54,841 nt of DNA from JAVJQS01 sp040218815 (GTDB lineage Bacteria; Bacteroidota; Bacteroidia; Flavobacteriales_E; Vicingaceae), in NCBI GenBank assembly GCA_040218815.1, contig JAVJQS010000010.1, forward strand, positions 1 to 54,841, in the 5' to 3' direction. Both the position numbers and the translations under genes were made by a program. Shown piece after piece: positions 8,583 to 18,150 of this stretch (positions are counted from its first letter, which is position 1; every line of letters starts with the position of its first letter). Below the pieces are notes generated by a model. That model saw nothing but the letters and a program-made list of their open reading frames with translations, did not search any database and had not been told where the DNA came from.

Positions 8583-9147
8583 CACGTAGCCTCGATGCCT
8601 CTTCATAATTTTCTGTGTCAATCGCATGTTGAAGTTTTTCATTGAGGTCTGAAATGTTCAACGAAGCTATACCTTTTTTTTCTTTTTTTATGCCAGGCTT
8701 ACTCTTAGTAGTTTCAGAAGCAGGAGTGCTTTCTTCATCTTCAATAGTTATACCAGCTTCTTTTAAGATAAATTCGTAAGTATAGATGGGGCATTTAAAC
8801 CTTACCGCTAAAGCTACTGCGTCTGAAGTTCTGGTGTCAATTTCTAATTGCTTCCCATCCTTTTCACAGCGTAACTTAGCATGAAATATTCCTTCGATTA
8901 GATTGAAAATAATTACTTCATTAATTTTTATTTCAAAAGAGTCTGCGAAACTTTTAAATAAATCATGAGTCAAAGGCCTGCTGGGAGTCATGTCCTCAAG
9001 TTCGATTGCTATTGCTTGAGCTTCAAAACCTCCTATAATTATTGGGAGTCTTCTTTTGCCTTCTTGTTCTCCTAAAACTAAAGCATAAGCTCCTGACTGA
9101 GTCTGGCTGTAAGAAAGTCCAACAATATCCAACGCAATTTTCTCCAT
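8548..9147 (-). CDS. DUF151 bifunctional-nuclease family protein with C-terminal UVR motif
   Basis: A 199-aa protein. Residues 1-135 are a DUF151 domain: LPIIIGGFEAQAIAIELE, TPSRPLTHDLF and DTRTSDAVALAVRFKCPIY are its conserved blocks. A charged linker (140-160) leads to a UvrB/UvrC-type helical hairpin (LNEKLQHAIDTENYEEASRLRDEIEKR, ~167-193). Plant DUF151 proteins have been reported with RNase/DNase activity; the bacterial role is uncertain. The fusion of DUF151 to a UVR motif is common in Bacteroidota. It follows etfA by 21 bases and overlaps the transporter, so it is part of one operon. Confidence 0.85.
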   Translation of the reverse strand: MEKIALDIVGLSYSQTQSGAYALVLGEQEGKRRLPIIIGGFEAQAIAIELEDMTPSRPLTHDLFKSFADSFEIKINEVIIFNLIEGIFHAKLRCEKDGKQLEIDTRTSDAVALAVRFKCPIYTYEFILKEAGITIEDEESTPASETTKSKPGIKKEKKGIASLNISDLNEKLQHAIDTENYEEASRLRDEIEKRKGNNN

Positions 9148-9168
9148 TCCAAGCGAGTATTCTACTAT

Positions 9169-10134
9169 TTAATTGTCTGATAAATTCATTGATTTTGCTG
9201 CTTCAACCAATTTCGGAACAACTTCAAATGCATCACCAACTATTCCATAATCAGCTGATTTAAAGAAGGGAGCCTCAGGGTCTGTATTAATAACAACAAT
9301 CACTTTACTTTGATTAACTCCAGCTAAGTGTTGAATTGCACCCGAAATTCCAACAGCAATATATAAATTAGGTCGTATAGCAACACCGGTTTGACCAACG
9401 TGCTCATGATGTGGTCTCCAATCCATGTCTGAAACAGGTCTAGAACATGCTGTAGCAGCTCCTAATTCCTTTGCTAATTCTTCTATCATACCCCAGTTCT
9501 CTGGTCCTTTCAAACCTCTACCCGCACTAACAACTTTCTCTGCTTCGGTTAAAGGTAAGTCTGTGGACTCCATTTTCTGTTCTTTTACAGAAATTTTTGC
9601 ATCACCTAAATCAGCGTCAAAAGACTCTATAGTTGCGTCTACATTAAACTCCTTTTTCTCCAAAGAGTTAGGCATTACTGATATCACCTTAGCCGCTGTA
9701 TTTACTTTTACATGAGCATATGCCTTTCCAGAGAAAACCGCTTTTTTAATGGAGCCATCACCGTCAATTTTAGGTAAATCTACAGCACCACTAACCAGTC
9801 CTGCACCCATTCTGGCGGATAAAACTGGAGCAATTGATTTTCCCACTAAATCATGGATGAAAACTATTGTTTTTGCCCCCTCAGCCTCTGCTGCAGCTTG
9901 AATTAACTGTGCTATTAAACTCGGTTGAAAATCGTTTAATTTTTCATTTTTTGAATGCAACACTTTGTTAGCTCCAAACTTTCCTAAACTATCTGCATCT
10001 GAAACCTCTCCTACCACTATAGCAGTAACAGAGTCACTTGTTTTTTCAGCAAGTTGTGCTGCATAAGAAACAGCTTCATGAGCAGACTTATGTATTTTAT
10101 TATTTACTGCGTTAGAATATACTAATATTGACAT
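9169..10134 (-). CDS. etfA: Electron transfer flavoprotein, alpha subunit
   Basis: A 321-aa FAD-binding subunit of the ETF dimer, which carries electrons from acyl-CoA and related dehydrogenases to the quinone pool. The C-terminal FAD domain is complete: VVSAGRGLKG, CSRPVSDMDWRPHHEHVGQTG, LYIAVGISGAIQHLAG and VVINTDPEAPFFKSADYGIVGD. The N-terminal part follows the usual adenine-nucleotide alpha hydrolase-like fold. The start codon lies one base after the stop of etfB, so translation is probably coupled. Confidence 0.96.
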   Translation of the reverse strand: MSILVYSNAVNNKIHKSAHEAVSYAAQLAEKTSDSVTAIVVGEVSDADSLGKFGANKVLHSKNEKLNDFQPSLIAQLIQAAAEAEGAKTIVFIHDLVGKSIAPVLSARMGAGLVSGAVDLPKIDGDGSIKKAVFSGKAYAHVKVNTAAKVISVMPNSLEKKEFNVDATIESFDADLGDAKISVKEQKMESTDLPLTEAEKVVSAGRGLKGPENWGMIEELAKELGAATACSRPVSDMDWRPHHEHVGQTGVAIRPNLYIAVGISGAIQHLAGVNQSKVIVVINTDPEAPFFKSADYGIVGDAFEVVPKLVEAAKSMNLSDN

Positions 10135-10135
10135 C

Positions 10136-10876
10136 TTAAATAATTTTTGCTTCGTTTCGTAATAATTCTAATAACTCTGCAGGGTTATCTGCAGATACCA
10201 TTTTACAGTCACCTTTTGCTGGAGGAAGCTCGTAAGAGAGAACCTCTGTGGTGTCATCAAATGCTGTTGGTTCAACAACGTTTAATGGCTTGGTTCTGGC
10301 TGCCATAATTCCACGCATGTTTGGTATTCTCGCTTCTGCCATGCCTTTAGCAGCACTAAGTACAAATGGAGTATTTACTTCTAAAACTTCTTTTCCACCT
10401 TGAATATCTCGTTCAATTTTTGCAGTATTACCGTCCATGTCTAACTTAATTGCGTTGGAGATAAATGGCTGATCTAAAAATGCTGCTACCATTCCAGCGA
10501 CTTGCGAACCGTTGTAATCAATAGTTTCTTTACCACAAAGTACCATGTCAAAACCATTTTCTGAAGCATAATGTGCTATTTGTTTTGCTGCTTGTTGAGC
10601 ATCCTTTGGATTGATGTTAATACGAACAGCATCATCAGCACCAATTGCTAATGCTTTGCGGATAGTAGGGTCATTATCTGCTTCTCCCACATTTAAAACT
10701 GTTACAGAACCACCTTGTGCCTCTTTAATTTCTAATCCACGAACTAGGGCATACCATTCATCATAAGGATTAATAATGAAAGAAACACCATTTGTGTCAA
10801 AGGCTGTGTTATTATCTGTAAAAGCAATTTTCGCAGTTGTATCGGGAACTTTGCTTATGCATACTAATATTTTCAT
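10136..10876 (-). CDS. etfB: Electron transfer flavoprotein, beta subunit
   Basis: A 246-aa AMP-binding partner of EtfA. It begins MKILVCISKVPDTTAKI and carries the ETF beta signature region FVLSAAKGMAEARIPNMRGIMAARTKPL (about residues 168-195). GADDAVRI and DMVLCGKETIDYNGSQVAGMVAAFL are further family blocks. It is the first gene of the leftward run etfB-etfA-DUF151-transporter. A TAGTTTTG match to the -7 box (CAAAACTA on the plus strand, 10943-10950) lies upstream, but no good -33 box was seen. Confidence 0.96.
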   Translation of the reverse strand: MKILVCISKVPDTTAKIAFTDNNTAFDTNGVSFIINPYDEWYALVRGLEIKEAQGGSVTVLNVGEADNDPTIRKALAIGADDAVRININPKDAQQAAKQIAHYASENGFDMVLCGKETIDYNGSQVAGMVAAFLDQPFISNAIKLDMDGNTAKIERDIQGGKEVLEVNTPFVLSAAKGMAEARIPNMRGIMAARTKPLNVVEPTAFDDTTEVLSYELPPAKGDCKMVSADNPAELLELLRNEAKII

Positions 10877-11096
10877 CGCTTTTAATTTGCTGTATTATTT
10901 GTATTATTTATTGATAAAGAAAACGTTCTGTTCAACGATTTACAAAACTAACTAAATCTAAAGAATTGAATAGAATGAATTTTTAAATCTCATCTGCTGA
11001 TGTTCTAACATAAACTTTCAAGCTTTGTTGACTAATTCTTAAAAAAGTAGTTTGAGGAGGCTTGAACTAGCTCCTTATTATTGACTTATTTTTTTG

Positions 11097-11127
11097 TTTG
11101 TTCTCATTTTATATTTTAATACTTTTG
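11097..11127 (+). promoter_or_regulatory. Bacteroidota-type promoter for pdhB
   Basis: TTTG (11097-11100), 19 bases, then TACTTTTG (11120-11127), an exact fit to TTTG-N19-TAnnTTTG. It lies 26 bases before the chosen ATG at 11154. Confidence 0.7.
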
Positions 11128-11153
11128 AACTCCTTTAATTTTACTTGAAAAAT

Positions 11154-12137
11154 ATGAAAACATTGCAATTTAGAGAAGCATTACGAGAAGCGATGAGCGA
11201 GGAAATGCGCAATGATGAGAACGTCTTTTTAATGGGCGAAGAAGTAGCGCAATATAATGGTGCTTACAAGGTGAGTCAGGGTATGCTTGATGAGTTTGGT
11301 GAAAAACGTGTAATTGACACGCCTATCGCTGAGCTTGGTTTTGCTGGTATAGGAGTAGGAGCAGCAATGCACGGATTGAGACCTATCATTGAGTTTATGA
11401 CGTTTAACTTTTCATTAGTTGCCATTGATCAAGTAATTAATTCAGCGGCTAAAATGTTGAGCATGTCAGGTGGTCATTTTGGTGCGCCAATGGTTTTTAG
11501 AGGTCCAACAGGTTCTGCTGGACAATTAGGAGCACAACATTCGCAATCATTTGATAATTGGTATGCCAATACCCCTGGTTTAAAAGTTATTGTTCCTTCA
11601 AACCCTGCTGATGCAAAAGGCTTGTTAAAGTCTGCAATTCGAGATAACGATCCTGTGATTTTTATGGAATCAGAGCAAATGTATGGTGATAAAGGTGAGG
11701 TTCCAGAAGGAGAATATTTAATTCCAATTGGAAAAGCTAAAGTAGTTGAAGAGGGCGATGCTGTCACAATTGTTTCTTTTGGTAAGATAATGAAAGTGGC
11801 GCTTGAAGCTGCCAAAACCTTGAGAGAGGAAGATGGTATTAAAGCCGAAGTAATTGATTTAAGAACCATTCGTCCAATAGATTACCAAACCGTTATTGAG
11901 TCAGTTAAAAAAACAAATCGTTTAGTAATCTTAGAAGAAGCATGGCCTTTGGGAAATATTTCTACTGAATTAACTTACATGATTCAACGCAATGCATTTG
12001 ATTATTTGGATGCTCCAATCAGAAGAATAAATACGAAAGACACTCCATTGCCTTACGCACCAACCCTAGTTGATGCATGGTTGCCAAATACCAAAGACCT
12101 TATCGAGGCTGTTAAGGATGTAATGTACATAAAGTAG
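11154..12137 (+). CDS. pdhB: Pyruvate dehydrogenase E1 component, beta subunit
   Basis: A 327-aa subunit of the thiamine-dependent E1 enzyme, which decarboxylates pyruvate to feed acetyl-CoA into the TCA cycle. Conserved blocks are LMGEEVAQYNGAYKVSQG, VIDTPIAELGFAGIGVGAA, MSGGHFGAPMVFRGP and the C-terminal transketolase domain AEVIDLRTIRPID and ILEEAWPLGNIS. A TTG at 11145 would extend it by three residues, but the ATG at 11154 (MKTLQFREAL) matches the family start. The alpha subunit and E2/E3 are not next to it, as is common in Flavobacteriia. It has its own promoter. Confidence 0.94.
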   Translation: MKTLQFREALREAMSEEMRNDENVFLMGEEVAQYNGAYKVSQGMLDEFGEKRVIDTPIAELGFAGIGVGAAMHGLRPIIEFMTFNFSLVAIDQVINSAAKMLSMSGGHFGAPMVFRGPTGSAGQLGAQHSQSFDNWYANTPGLKVIVPSNPADAKGLLKSAIRDNDPVIFMESEQMYGDKGEVPEGEYLIPIGKAKVVEEGDAVTIVSFGKIMKVALEAAKTLREEDGIKAEVIDLRTIRPIDYQTVIESVKKTNRLVILEEAWPLGNISTELTYMIQRNAFDYLDAPIRRINTKDTPLPYAPTLVDAWLPNTKDLIEAVKDVMYIK

Positions 12138-12202
12138 ACTCAAGTATTAAGTAGATTCCATCCTTTCAAGATTACTAGGTAATTCAAGGCATTTGACTTT
12201 TT

Positions 12203-12234
12203 TTTGCAAATCAATTGAATAAAATCTACTTTTG
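12203..12234 (+). promoter_or_regulatory. Bacteroidota-type promoter for the pyrophosphatase gene
   Basis: TTTG (12203-12206), 20 bases, TACTTTTG (12227-12234). This is a clean match to the consensus, 47 bases before the ATG at 12282. Confidence 0.7.
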
Positions 12235-12281
12235 CGCCCTTCAAAAAAAATCAAGACTAATACTTATTTAACTAACAAACT

Positions 12282-14981
12282 ATGAATTTTTTATTATACG
12301 TAGTTCCATTTTTAGGAATTATCGGACTGATTGTAATGGCTATAAAATCAGCTTGGGTTAAAAAACAAGAAGTTGGTGATGCCAATATGGTAGAATTAGC
12401 AAAATACATAGCAGATGGAGCTATGGCATTCTTAAAGGCAGAATGGAAAGTAATGGCATATTTTGTTGTTATTGCGGCAATATTGCTAGCGTGGTCAGGT
12501 ACTATGAATGATCCGATGCACCCGCAAACTCATCCAGTTATTGCTATTACCTTTTTAATAGGTGCATTTTTATCAGCATTAGCAGGATATTTAGGCATGA
12601 ACATCGCCACGAAATCGAATATCAGAACTACACAAGCAGCTCGAACTTCCTTAGCAAAAGCATTAAAAGTTTCATTTAATGGTGGTACTGTAATGGGTCT
12701 TGGAGTAGCAGGATTAGCAGTTCTAGGATTAGGAGGTTTGTTTATTGTTATGTTAGCCATGTTTGGTCCTGAGGGAATGATGACAGACAAAGGATCTTAC
12801 ATCTTAGCAATTGAAGTTTTAGCTGGTTTTTCTTTAGGAGCAGAATCCATTGCATTATTTGCTAGAGTTGGTGGTGGAATTTACACCAAGGCAGCTGATG
12901 TTGGAGCTGACTTAGTTGGAAAAGTAGAGGCTGGAATTCCAGAAGATGATGTTAGAAATCCTGCAACTATTGCTGATAATGTTGGTGATAATGTTGGTGA
13001 TGTAGCGGGTATGGGTGCTGATTTATTCGGTTCTTATGTTGCAACAATTTTAGCAACTATGGTATTGGGTGCTGAAATAGAAATGAAAGATAATTTCCAA
13101 GGTATGTCAGCCATTATCTTACCAATGATTATTGCTGGTTTAGGGTTAATATTTTCAATTATTGGAACTCTTTTTGTAAGAATAAAAGGGGAGGATGGAA
13201 GTGTTCAAAATGCCTTAAATCTTGGTAATTGGTTATCAATGGGCTTAGTTGCAATCAGTTCTTACTTTTTAGTTGATTATTTGATGCCTGAAAACATGGT
13301 GATTAGAGGAGAGCAATTTACCTCAATTCAGATTTTCTTTGCCATTTTAACTGGGCTTGTTGTTGGTGCCATTATGAGTATAGTAACAGAGTATTACACA
13401 GCAATGGGTAAAAAGCCTGTTAATTCTATAGTTCACCAATCTTCTACTGGTCATGCCACTAATATTATTGGAGGATTAGCAGTAGGTATGGAATCTACAG
13501 TTATTCCGATTTTGACCTTAGCTGCAGGAATATTTATATCGTTTGAATTTGCTGGACTATATGGTGTAGCAATTGCCGCTTCAGGAATGATGGCAACTAC
13601 AGCTATGCAGTTAGCAATTGATGCTTTTGGGCCTATCGCTGATAACGCAGGAGGTATTGCAGAGATGAGCGGGTTGCCAGAAGAAGTAAGAGGAAGAACA
13701 GATAATTTAGATGCAGTTGGAAATACTACAGCAGCAGCCGGAAAAGGTTTTGCTATTGCTTCGGCAGCATTGACTGCTTTGGCATTGTTTGCTGCTTTCG
13801 TAGGAGTTGCTGGAATTGATACCATCGACATTTACAAAGCAGATGTATTGGCAGGCTTATTTGTGGGTGCAATGATACCTTTTATATTTTCTTCTTTAGC
13901 TATTGCTGCGGTGGGTAGAGCTGCCATGGATATGGTTCAAGAAGTTCGTCGACAGTTCAAAGAAATTCCAGGCATTATGGAGTATAAAGCGAAGCCAGAA
14001 TATGAGAAGTGTGTTGAAATTTCAACTAAAGCCTCTATTCGTGAAATGATGTTGCCTGGAGCTATTGCCTTAATTGTACCAGTATTAGTAGGATTTACTT
14101 TCGGACCGGAAGTTTTAGGCGGTTTATTAGCAGGAGTTACCGTTTCTGGTGTGTTAATGGGAATCTTTCAAAACAATGCTGGAGGTGCTTGGGACAACGC
14201 AAAAAAATCCTTTGAAAAAGGAGTAATGATTAATGGAAAAATGGAATATAAAGGTTCTGAAGCTCATAAAGCATCAGTAACTGGAGATACAGTTGGAGAT
14301 CCTTTTAAGGATACTTCAGGACCCTCGATGAATATTTTGATTAAGTTGATGTCTATTGTTTCTTTGGTTATTGCACCGCATATTTCAGAAGGTGGGCACA
14401 GCACTATGCATACTGATTCACAAACTGAAATTATCAGTAACGATGGAATTAATTTGGAAGATGGTGACTATCATTTTGGAATGGGAGCTCCTGAAGAAGT
14501 TATTTGGATGGCTAGAAAAGTAGGTGGGTCTCATAGAGGAACTATAAATATTTCTGGAGGTTACTTTTCAGTTCGAGATGGACAAATTACTGAAGGGGAA
14601 ATAGAAATGGACATGCACTCAATCGAAGTTACTGATATTGAAGATCCAGAAGACAAATTGAAGCTTGAAAAGCATTTGAGAAGCGCAGACTTTTTTAATG
14701 CAGAAGAATATCCTAATGCAAAATTGATAATAGGTAATGTAACTGGATATGGTCAAGAAAGATTGTTGCATGGGGCCATGATGATAAAAGGAATTACAAA
14801 TGAAATTAAGCTTGATTTAAATGTATTTCCTCGAGCTGAGGGTGTTTTGGTTACCTCGAATTTTGGATTAGATAGAACTAGATATGGCATAAAATATAAA
14901 TCTAAAACTTTTGATGAGTTATTAGATGAATTTATTTATGACGATTTTGAATTACGAGTTAAGTTTGTTGCTAATAATTAG
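12282..14981 (+). CDS. hppA: Membrane pyrophosphatase (K+-dependent type) fused to a C-terminal YceI-like domain
   Basis: An 899-aa protein. Residues 1 to ~703 are a complete membrane-integral pyrophosphatase, which uses PPi hydrolysis to pump Na+ or H+ across the inner membrane. The substrate motif is D206VGADLVGKVE216, followed by NPATIADNVGDNVGDVAG. GNTTAAAGKGFA puts Ala484 and Gly487 at the positions that mark K+-dependent enzymes (K+-independent ones have Lys). Residues ~727-897 match a YceI lipid-binding domain: HRGTINISGGYFSV, GEIEMDMHSIEVTD, HLRSADFFNAEEYPNAKL. Typical family members end near 700-770 aa, so the extra domain is a true fusion in one frame. In solved mPPases the C-terminus faces the periplasm, where YceI proteins act. 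Confidence 0.93.
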   Translation: MNFLLYVVPFLGIIGLIVMAIKSAWVKKQEVGDANMVELAKYIADGAMAFLKAEWKVMAYFVVIAAILLAWSGTMNDPMHPQTHPVIAITFLIGAFLSALAGYLGMNIATKSNIRTTQAARTSLAKALKVSFNGGTVMGLGVAGLAVLGLGGLFIVMLAMFGPEGMMTDKGSYILAIEVLAGFSLGAESIALFARVGGGIYTKAADVGADLVGKVEAGIPEDDVRNPATIADNVGDNVGDVAGMGADLFGSYVATILATMVLGAEIEMKDNFQGMSAIILPMIIAGLGLIFSIIGTLFVRIKGEDGSVQNALNLGNWLSMGLVAISSYFLVDYLMPENMVIRGEQFTSIQIFFAILTGLVVGAIMSIVTEYYTAMGKKPVNSIVHQSSTGHATNIIGGLAVGMESTVIPILTLAAGIFISFEFAGLYGVAIAASGMMATTAMQLAIDAFGPIADNAGGIAEMSGLPEEVRGRTDNLDAVGNTTAAAGKGFAIASAALTALALFAAFVGVAGIDTIDIYKADVLAGLFVGAMIPFIFSSLAIAAVGRAAMDMVQEVRRQFKEIPGIMEYKAKPEYEKCVEISTKASIREMMLPGAIALIVPVLVGFTFGPEVLGGLLAGVTVSGVLMGIFQNNAGGAWDNAKKSFEKGVMINGKMEYKGSEAHKASVTGDTVGDPFKDTSGPSMNILIKLMSIVSLVIAPHISEGGHSTMHTDSQTEIISNDGINLEDGDYHFGMGAPEEVIWMARKVGGSHRGTINISGGYFSVRDGQITEGEIEMDMHSIEVTDIEDPEDKLKLEKHLRSADFFNAEEYPNAKLIIGNVTGYGQERLLHGAMMIKGITNEIKLDLNVFPRAEGVLVTSNFGLDRTRYGIKYKSKTFDELLDEFIYDDFELRVKFVANN

Positions 14982-15000
14982 TTAGAAATTACTCAATTAA

Positions 15001-15032
15001 AAAAGGCTCAACATTATTGTTGAGCCTTTTTT
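15001..15032. terminator. Bidirectional terminator between hppA and the deoxynucleoside kinase
   Basis: AAAAGGCTCAACA (15001-15013) pairs perfectly with TGTTGAGCCTTTT (15018-15030) around a 4-base loop, with T tracts on both strands. It can serve both converging genes. Confidence 0.88.
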
Positions 15033-15051
15033 GTTAGAAGTTAAAAAGCTT

Positions 15052-15666
15052 TTAAAACAAACCATGAATTTCAGCATCAATTTTGCTGATTACCTTTCCT
15101 AAATCTTCATTGTTATTAATGAAGTTGGTGTTGTCTACATCTATTACCAAAAGTTTCCCTTCTTCATAAGTACTTATCCAAGCTTCATAACGCTCATTTA
15201 ATCTTTTTAGGTAGTCTAGTCGTATACTTTCTTCATATTCACGTCCTCTGCTGCTTATTTGATCAACCAAAACAGGAATAGAGGCTCTCAAGTATATTAA
15301 TAAGTCTGGAGGTTGGATAAATGACTCCATTAATTTAAAAAGAGAAAAATAGCTTTCAAAATCTCTAGAGGTCATTAGACCCATAGCATGTAAATTCGGT
15401 GCAAAAATATAAGCATCCTCATAAATTGTTCGATCCTGAATTACATTCTTCTTGTTATTTCTGAACTCTTGTACTTGACTAAAACGATTATTCAAGAAAT
15501 AAACCTGTAAATTAAATGACCAACGTTGCATGTCATTATAAAAGTCATTTAGGTAAGGGTTTTCATCCGCGTCTTCAAAATGAGCCTCCCATTTATAATG
15601 TTTTGCTAAAAGAGAGGTTAAAGTAGTTTTCCCTGATCCAATATTTCCCGCGATCGCTATGTGCAT
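15052..15666 (-). CDS. Deoxynucleoside kinase
   Basis: A 204-aa kinase that phosphorylates deoxynucleosides for salvage in the cytoplasm. The P-loop is GNIGSGKTT (residues 7-15). QDRTIYEDAYIFA corresponds to the DRS/DRT substrate motif, and the lid region SSRGREYEESIRLDYLKRLNERYEAWI holds the arginine cluster of the dNK family. Substrate preference (dA/dG versus dC/dT) cannot be told from sequence. It fits with the nucleoside transporter and thymidylate genes earlier in the window, although these are separate transcription units. Confidence 0.86.
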   Translation of the reverse strand: MHIAIAGNIGSGKTTLTSLLAKHYKWEAHFEDADENPYLNDFYNDMQRWSFNLQVYFLNNRFSQVQEFRNNKKNVIQDRTIYEDAYIFAPNLHAMGLMTSRDFESYFSLFKLMESFIQPPDLLIYLRASIPVLVDQISSRGREYEESIRLDYLKRLNERYEAWISTYEEGKLLVIDVDNTNFINNNEDLGKVISKIDAEIHGLF

Positions 15667-15731
15667 GTTGTTTTTTTAAAGAGGGACTAAAATAATAAAT
15701 TCTAGCAGCTTAACCTCTCAATTTACTTGAT

Positions 15732-16532
15732 TTAATTTGTTTGATAAATGATAGAATAATCCTTTCGCATCAAATAGAATCTATTTTTTTCAACCCTTGC
15801 ATCAATTACTTCACTTTTGGGAAGTTCTTTGCAATTAGTATCGAAGGATTTGATTTCATATTCACAGAATGTATTATCTCTTACATAATTAATTCTATTT
15901 TCTAGTAGCTGTACACGATCAACTTCTTTAATTGCGATTCTCTTTAAATAGGTTGCAAAATGGTCAAATACATAAATTCCAGATTCTTTCTCATTCAAAA
16001 ACAGTTGATTGTTAAATTCAATCATTCCGCTAGGCATTATGCGTCGCTGAAACCATTGCGATAAATTTACTGTTTCGTGAATTTGTTTGAAATTGTCGTT
16101 CAAGTGAAAGGCTTTTTGTTTGAGTTGGTCATATATCCAAAACCCTGTTTCTCTAGATTGGCATGCCATTGTTACTTGATCATAGCCCAACTCCTGAAGG
16201 TCAATTGCTTCGCCATTTTCACTGAGGTAATTATCTAAAAAAAGGATAAGGCCATAATCTCGAAAAAAGACTAGAATCTTATAAGGGTCGGTTGTATCTA
16301 CATGACTAATGTCCCCGTATTTTCTGCTGTTAAAAGCAGCAATAGAGTCTCCTTTGTTGTTATACAACCAAATATCATTAGTGCTAATCAAATAAAAGTT
16401 TCCAAGTCGATCAGTACTTATTGATTCCGCTTTCTTTTTAATGGTTTTAATTACTTTCCAGTTATTAGTGCTATCTTCCACTTGAGGGTATAAGCACACC
16501 ATAAAAAGTATTGAGAATAGTGCTAACTTCAT
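15732..16532 (-). CDS. Secreted propeller-like protein of unknown function
   Basis: A 266-aa protein with a short signal peptide (MKLALFSILFMVCLYP). The rest shows repeated short strand-turn-strand units of the kind DRLGNFYLISTNDIWLYNNKGD and FNNQLFLNEKESGIYVFDHF, suggesting a small beta-propeller. No catalytic motif is visible. It lies 42 bases downstream of the GH3 gene on the same strand. I do not recognise a named family; a role in envelope biology is only a guess from the signal peptide. Confidence 0.6.
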   Translation of the reverse strand: MKLALFSILFMVCLYPQVEDSTNNWKVIKTIKKKAESISTDRLGNFYLISTNDIWLYNNKGDSIAAFNSRKYGDISHVDTTDPYKILVFFRDYGLILFLDNYLSENGEAIDLQELGYDQVTMACQSRETGFWIYDQLKQKAFHLNDNFKQIHETVNLSQWFQRRIMPSGMIEFNNQLFLNEKESGIYVFDHFATYLKRIAIKEVDRVQLLENRINYVRDNTFCEYEIKSFDTNCKELPKSEVIDARVEKNRFYLMRKDYSIIYQTN

Positions 16533-16574
16533 AATAAGGTATTTCCAATTAAAAGCAAATTAAACAGCAGAAGT

Positions 16575-18092
16575 TTAATTCGTTTTTATTAAACGTTCAA
16601 TCTCTTCAATATATTTTCGATTGTTACTCAATCTAGGCACTTTATTTTGTCCACCAAGTTTATTTTTAGTTTTTAGCCATTTATAAAAGGTGCCTTTTGG
16701 CAGATTGTCTAGTATTGGAAGCTCCAATGCCATGTTTCCATTTCTTTTAGCTTCGTAGTCTGAATTAATTTCTTTTAATTTTTTGTCCAAGTGTTGAATA
16801 AATTCCTGCTGACTTTCTGGGTCCTTTTTAAACTCTATCATCCATTGGTGCCTACCTGCTTTATTGTTGGTTAAATAAATTGGAGCAGCCGTATACTCTT
16901 CAATTACAGCGCCTGTTTTATTGCAAGCAAATTCCAATGCTTTTTCTGCATTGTCAATTATTACCTCTTCTCCAAAGGCATTCATGAAATGTTTTGTTCT
17001 TCCAGAAACTTTAAAACGAAATGGGAATTTTGAGGTGAATTTTACAGTATCGCCAATTTTATACCTCCATAAGCCCGCATTGGTTGAAATAATTACAGCG
17101 TAATTAGTATTAAGCTCAACATCCCTTAATGGAATTGTTTTTGGGAATTTCTTATCCCACTCTTCCATTGGAACAAATTCATAATAAATCCCATAATCCA
17201 GCATTAATAACAATTCTCCTTTTGCATTTAAATCCTCAATTCCAAAAAAGCCTTCAGAGGCATTGTAGGTTTCCATGTAATTCATACGATTCGGGTCGAT
17301 AATCGCATCAAATTGAGCTTTGTATGGTGTAAAAGCAACTCCACCATGAAAAAATACTTCTAAGTTTGGCCAGATTTCATGAATGTTTTTAGCTCCTGTT
17401 TTTTCTAAAACCTTATTGAGTAAAATCAACATCCATGATGGAACCCCTGAAAGACTTGTTACATTTTCTTTAATAGTAATGTCTACCATTTTCTTTAGCT
17501 TCTTTTCAAAATCTTTCAACAAGGCAGTTTCTCTGTCAGGAGTTCTTAAAATATCAGCCCAAAATGGCAAGTTTTTTATAATAATGGAGGATAAATCACC
17601 TTGGTAAGAATTATTGTCTGGATCGATTGTTTGACTGCTACCACCCATCATTAATGTTCTGCCAGTAAACACTTTTGCATCCTCATGAGTAGAGCAATAA
17701 ACAGAGAGCATGTCTTTTCCTCCTTTGTAATGACATTCTTCCAACGCTTCTTTAGTAACTGGAATAAATTTACTTTTATCGCTTGTGGTGCCTGAAGATT
17801 TTGCAAACCATTTTGTTTCCGTTGGCCACAATAAATTCTGTTCCCCTTGCATTAATCTTTCTACATATGATTTTATATCATCATAATCTTGAACTGGAAC
17901 AGTTGTGCTGAAGTCTAACTCATTTTTTATCTGTTTAAAATTATATTTATTTCCAAATTCAGTCTTTTTTGCAGCATCAAGAAGGCTTTCAAACCATTCG
18001 TTTTGAACTTCTATAGGGTATTTAGAAAAGAGTTCAATCTGATGCATCCTTTTTTTCATCCACCATGAAAACAAAGAATTTATTAGGGGCAT
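16575..18092 (-). CDS. GH3-family acyl-adenylating enzyme
   Basis: A 505-aa member of the GH3 family, named after plant auxin-amino acid synthetases. Members activate a carboxylic acid as an adenylate and join it to an amine or amino acid. The ATP-binding motif is AKSSGTTSDKSKFIPVT (about residues 91-107); further marks are SLSGVPSWMLILL, YNASEGFFGIED and LWRYKIGDTVKF (the latter like YRVGD in GH3). The C-terminal lid ends with PRLSNNRKYIEEIERL. The substrate in bacteria is unknown. Its start is close to sppA's terminator, so it appears to have its own promoter. Confidence 0.87.
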   Translation of the reverse strand: MPLINSLFSWWMKKRMHQIELFSKYPIEVQNEWFESLLDAAKKTEFGNKYNFKQIKNELDFSTTVPVQDYDDIKSYVERLMQGEQNLLWPTETKWFAKSSGTTSDKSKFIPVTKEALEECHYKGGKDMLSVYCSTHEDAKVFTGRTLMMGGSSQTIDPDNNSYQGDLSSIIIKNLPFWADILRTPDRETALLKDFEKKLKKMVDITIKENVTSLSGVPSWMLILLNKVLEKTGAKNIHEIWPNLEVFFHGGVAFTPYKAQFDAIIDPNRMNYMETYNASEGFFGIEDLNAKGELLLMLDYGIYYEFVPMEEWDKKFPKTIPLRDVELNTNYAVIISTNAGLWRYKIGDTVKFTSKFPFRFKVSGRTKHFMNAFGEEVIIDNAEKALEFACNKTGAVIEEYTAAPIYLTNNKAGRHQWMIEFKKDPESQQEFIQHLDKKLKEINSDYEAKRNGNMALELPILDNLPKGTFYKWLKTKNKLGGQNKVPRLSNNRKYIEEIERLIKTN

Positions 18093-18150
18093 GAGGTTTA
18101 ATTTAAATGAATTTATAAAATTAGTGGAAATTGATTTAATATTAACTCAA

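Noticed and set aside
11145..11153. TTG start adding three residues to pdhB
   Set aside because: The ATG at 11154 matches the family N-terminus and fits the promoter distance.
13451..13831. 126-aa minus-strand frame inside hppA
   Set aside because: It is antisense to conserved membrane helices of the pyrophosphatase, and its composition (Ala/Pro/Ile-rich) is what reverse translation gives.
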